64,000 nucleotides of DNA from JABWBD01 sp040768665 (GTDB lineage: Bacteria; Planctomycetota; Planctomycetia; Pirellulales; Thermoguttaceae): the NCBI GenBank assembly GCA_040768665.1, contig JAXGMN010000054.1, positions 19,843 through 83,842 of the forward strand, given 5' to 3'. How positions within the stretch are numbered: the stretch's first letter is position 1; each line of letters opens with the position of its first letter. The position numbers were made by a program, and so were the translations under genes. Under the pieces are notes generated by a model. The model saw nothing but the letters and a program-made list of their open reading frames with translations, was not told the DNA's origin and made no database searches. Of the stretch, positions 61,611 to 64,000 are shown piece after piece.

Positions 61611-62721
61611 TCAAGCGAAAATCCGCGAAAATCTGCGAAAGTTCAGGTACGCAAAGCCGCAAGTGGCTCTGCGAGAATTGGTCCGCAAGCTCAAGCTGCA
61701 AGGCCCGGCTGAAGGGCACGCCGCGGCCAAACGCTGTGGCTGCGCGACCACGTGGAAGATGCTACCAGCCTGGCACTTGCTACAAGGACAAGCCGCCGAG
61801 GTGCCGGCCGACGTGTTGGGCCGCGAACTGGTGGTGGCCGTTCATCAATGGATCTTGGACTATCCGCGCGACGGCCGCCGCCAGGGCTACCCGTTCGATC
61901 CGTACCTGTTGTATCTGCCATCGCCGGGTGGGCCGGGCCGCGGCCGCGTTGCAGCAGTTACTGGAGGAACCGGCCGTACGCCAGCGGCGCATCAAGTCCT
62001 GGGAAATCTGTTAATGCTGCAGTTACTTGAACGACTCGCGTGTGATGGAAGCGGCCGCGGAATTCGAGCAAGCGTGGCAGTTGTTTACCCGCCTGCGAAG
62101 TGCGATGCGGCTTTCGGCTCAAGGAGAAAGCCCTCTCCACGACCCATACCTGCTGGGAGGGCGGACGAGAGCACGGCGATGCAGCAATCCCTGGAAGCCC
62201 TGCGTGAGGAGTTGCCGCAGGCAGGTGGAGGACCCCAGCGATCCGCCGCGTGCCGTGCGGTGCAGGATCATCGTGGAGCATCTGGATCGTTACTGGTCGA
62301 GGCTGTTCCCCGTGGCCTCGCGGGGGCGACGACGAATGGCCTGGAGGGCCACTGGGGCAAGGCAAAGCGGTGTTGCCGCAAACGGCACAGCCGGAAGAAA
62401 CTGACCCGCGATTTCCAATGCCTGCCGCCGGAAATCATGCTGATCCCGAATCTCCAGAACGAGCACTACGTGGAACGAATTCTGGGAGATCTCTCTGAGC
62501 TTCCGGCCAAACTGGCCCAGGCCGGGCAGTCAGCCCCTCCCTGGACGCACTGGTACAATCGCCAGAAGCCCCTCACCACTGGCCGCCTTCCCCAGCGTCT
62601 CATTCGCCAAGAGAACCTGATCGACAGGCTCGTGGTAATTTACGATGACCAGTGCCAACCGGAAGACGCGGAAGCTGCCTGAAAGCAAAATCAATGCCAA
62701 CTAAATCTCGGAATGATTGGG

Positions 62722-62884
62722 ATAAACCGGCAGGGGTCTGGGATGGAGCAGGGTGCGGTCGGGCTAGCTGGGGAACCTTGTTCACCTGCCGGATAAACCG
62801 GCAGGGGTCTGGGATGGAGCAGGGTGCGGTCGGGCTAGCTGGGGAACCTTGTTCACCTGCCGGATAAATCGGCAGGGGTCTGGG
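62722..62884. repeat. tandem 71-bp repeats, right of the transposon
   Basis: Two perfect or near-perfect 71-bp units (62722-62792, 62793-62863) and the start of a third: ATAAACCGGCAGGGGTCTGG, GATGGAGCAGGGTGCGGTCG and GGGCTAGCTGGGGAACCTTG followed by TTCACCTGCCGG. CCTGCCGG...CCGGCAGG forms a hairpin in each unit. ORFs through it are repeat translations. Confidence 0.92.
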
Positions 62885-63054
62885 AACGGCCAGAGTCGCG
62901 CCGAGAGAGATGGTGTTCCACGTCCTGAATTGGGGCGTCGGGAGAATGCGGTTTTCGACCAGTGGACGGGCCAGGCACGCGCGACACGGGTCTTGCCGAT
63001 TCGCCGGCAGTTAGCTAACATTGTGGGGTGGTCCCGCATTTGTGGAATTGAGTC

Positions 63055-63351
63055 ATGAGTTCCGTTTCGGTATTGCATCCCAACTTCGTGTCCGCTTTCG
63101 AAGAAGCGATCGAGCTGCTGAAGTCCGTGGCCGAGTACAAGTTGGACGACGAACTTCAGCACCGCATGCGCGAGCTTGGCGAGACGAAGGATGCCTGTTC
63201 TCCCGAAGAACGCGACGAGCACCGGCAGCTTGCGGAATTCTGGCGCCGGCAAACGCTGCGGAAGGTTCAAGCCCTCAACGTCTTGAAACGTCTGCACGAA
63301 GCAGCGCCCGATCTCATCGGCAGTCTGCCGGAGCCGTTGGACGAAGCATGA
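63055..63351 (+). CDS. small helical protein upstream of an HNH nuclease
   Basis: A 98-aa hypothetical protein, highly charged and predicted helical (FEEAIELLKSVAEYKLDDE, ERDEHRQLAEFWRRQTLRKV). Its TGA overlaps the ATG of the HNH gene (ATGA). The pairing of a small acidic or helical protein with an HNH nuclease suggests a partner or inhibitor role, but I do not recognise the family, so this is inference. Confidence 0.65.
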   Translation: MSSVSVLHPNFVSAFEEAIELLKSVAEYKLDDELQHRMRELGETKDACSPEERDEHRQLAEFWRRQTLRKVQALNVLKRLHEAAPDLIGSLPEPLDEA

Positions 63352-63767
63352 CCAGCATCCCGGTCGAACTTCGCATGGAGGTTGTCAACCGGGCTCGACG
63401 CGCGTGTGAATACTGCCGATTATCCGATCGCTTGCAGGTCGGCGGATTTGAAGTCGATCACATCCTTCCGGCGTCACGAGGCGGCCATACGGTCCTCGAG
63501 AACCTGGCCTACGCTTGTCCCCACTGCAACGATCACAAGTGGGCGCACGTCGATGGAGAGGACTCGGTGACGGGCCGCACAGCGCCCCTGTTCAATCCGC
63601 GGCGGGATTGCTGGGATGATCATTTCGAATGGTCGAGTTCGACGTCGTTGGAAATCCTCGGGAAGACTTCCACAGGACGTGCTACCGTTGCACGCCTCCA
63701 GCTCAACCACCCGGAGCTGCTCGAAATTCGCCGAGAGCTTGCCAAGCTGGGCATGTGGTCGTGGTGA
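63348..63767 (+). CDS. HNH endonuclease
   Basis: A 139-aa nuclease. Two CxxC pairs (Cys20/Cys23 in ACEYC and Cys57/Cys60 in ACPHC) hold a zinc, and Asp37-His38 in FEVDHILPASRGG, Asn52 in LENLAYAC and His63 in CNDHKW make the HNH site. It cuts DNA; specificity is unknown. The start ATG overlaps the stop of the 98-aa gene. Such HNH proteins are common in mobile or defence settings, which fits the repeat-rich surroundings. Confidence 0.87.
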   Translation: MTSIPVELRMEVVNRARRACEYCRLSDRLQVGGFEVDHILPASRGGHTVLENLAYACPHCNDHKWAHVDGEDSVTGRTAPLFNPRRDCWDDHFEWSSSTSLEILGKTSTGRATVARLQLNHPELLEIRRELAKLGMWSW

Positions 63768-63886
63768 ATGCTGGCGCCAGGCCATGCAATCGTTCGGGCT
63801 GCGGCAGCGCGACCGGAAGGAAACAAAGGGGTTGGAGTGGGGCGGGGCGACGGCGGCGCTCGGTGACAAAACTTCTTGACCTGCCG

Positions 63887-64000
63887 GGTAGAACTGGCAG
63901 GGGTGTGGGGTGGGGTGGTGGTCGTGCTAGCTGGAGAACCTCCTTCACCTGCCGGATAAACCGGCAGGGGTCTGGGATGGAGCAGGGTGCGGTCGGGCTA
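63887..64000. repeat. 71-bp-type repeats running off the window end
   Basis: One diverged unit (CCTGCCGGGTAGAACTGGCAGG, GCTAGCTGGAGAACCTCC) and then a unit matching those at 62722-62863, cut by the window end at GGTCGGGCTA. So the repeat array brackets the HNH gene pair as well as the transposon. The rest of 63768-64000 holds no gene. Confidence 0.88.

Larger units (their letters stand above)
59410..62682 (+). pseudogene. DDE/MULE-type transposase split by an insertion sequence
   Basis: The first part, 59410-60182, encodes 257 residues (MLFHQWRDYWQAAFGTLHV; WLMDATVEPGTP with the first Asp; LGDAMAAACEAVWGE then VHRACHFHLLRDIGE, a MULE-like core). It is interrupted by an IS at 60183-61610. Dropping the IS and one TCAAGC restores the frame as DAQAKIRENLRKF. 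The second part reads to 62682, with TTNGLEGHWGKAKRCCRKRH carrying the likely final Glu. Between about 61920 and 62310 the protein-like frame switches (RRVGRAAAALQQLLEEPAV; then RVMEAAAEFEQAWQLF), so small indels have also accumulated. Inactive. Confidence 0.85.
58481..62721 (+). mobile_element. 4.24-kb transposon with 25-bp inverted repeats and ATAAA duplication
   Basis: The left end CCCAATCATTCCGAGATTTG continues to 58505. The right end (62697-62721) is its reverse complement with one mismatch. ATAAA is found on both sides (58476-58480 and 62722-62726), and removing the element restores the 71-bp repeat GCCGGATAAACCGGCAGG. Inside are a helix-turn-helix gene, a broken DDE/MULE-type transposase and a second insertion sequence. 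Family not identified; without the inner IS its length would be about 2.8 kb. Confidence 0.92.

Noticed and set aside
62652..62867. Small ORFs across the 71-bp repeats (GRASWGTLFTCR...)
   Set aside because: Pure repeat translation with periodic peptide; no independent support.
62722..62884. CRISPR array
   Set aside because: Units are 71 bp and contiguous with no unique spacers, and no cas gene is present.
1..64000. tRNA or rRNA genes
   Set aside because: No cloverleaf-like segment or rRNA signature was recognised by eye; a tRNAscan or Infernal run would be decisive.

Overview
The window looks like a piece of a planctomycete chromosome (probably Pirellulales-like). It is GC-rich and carries several families typical of that phylum: two pilin-like DUF1559 proteins with an N-terminal methylation motif and a C-terminal H-PxG-x-DG motif, two DUF1583-like lipoproteins, two secreted PQQ-type beta-propellers with DWPQWRGP-like N-termini, a small NPYxAP membrane protein, and an ECF sigma factor next to secreted proteins. 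No rRNA, tRNA or CRISPR array was recognised. All family names come from reading the translations, not from a database search.

Layout. 0.1-6.0 kb: a DHDPS-family aldolase translationally coupled to a tandem-domain bacterial microcompartment (BMC) shell protein. A separate two-gene unit follows: a fused E1-alpha/E1-beta 2-oxoacid dehydrogenase coupled to a protein that joins a lipoyl domain to a 3-oxoacyl-ACP synthase III. I think this pair is the most novel thing here: E1 could load an acyl group on the lipoyl arm and hand it straight to a condensing enzyme, without CoA. 6.2-11.5 kb: small membrane proteins, a 999-aa PQQ propeller, deoC. 11.7-12.4 kb: a DUF433 antitoxin with a truncated DUF5615 toxin and a decayed gene fragment. 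12.4-28.8 kb: a carbohydrate region with GH27 alpha-galactosidase, a sugar porter, GH2 with F5/8C domain, GH127, DUF1559, a clan GH-A-like secreted protein, Tat-exported amidohydrolase, aminotransferase, SMP-30 lactonase and DinB.

29.3-34.9 kb: a small hypothetical protein, an Rpn nuclease with eight perfect 12-bp coding repeats, a LamG protein coupled to a DsrE protein. 35.0-38.7 kb: the housekeeping run ffh-rpsP-trmD-rplS-yraN (rimM not in its usual place). 38.8-43.7 kb: a second PQQ propeller, a membrane protein, carA and a class I aminotransferase. 44.2-57.4 kb: a cell-surface or exopolysaccharide region, all on the minus strand. It holds an ECF sigma factor, a secreted protein, a C39 peptidase fused to the tail of a GT39 enzyme, DUF1583, GT39, GT2 (frameshifted), a shortened flippase, GT2, a methyltransferase, DUF1559 and a second DUF1583. 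57.5-64 kb: a repeat-rich accessory end with a 4.24-kb transposon (25-bp inverted repeats, 5-bp target duplication) that itself contains an IS701/IS4-like element, then a small protein/HNH endonuclease pair.

The second theme is dispersed palindromes. A 102-bp element occurs three times at the same length (once in frame inside the GH2 gene), and related elements share its GGGGACAGG / CCAGTCCCC core but have different arms. Another palindrome (TAGGTCCCGC...) supplies the stop codons of yraN and carA. These elements appear to shape gene starts, ends and even coding sequence.
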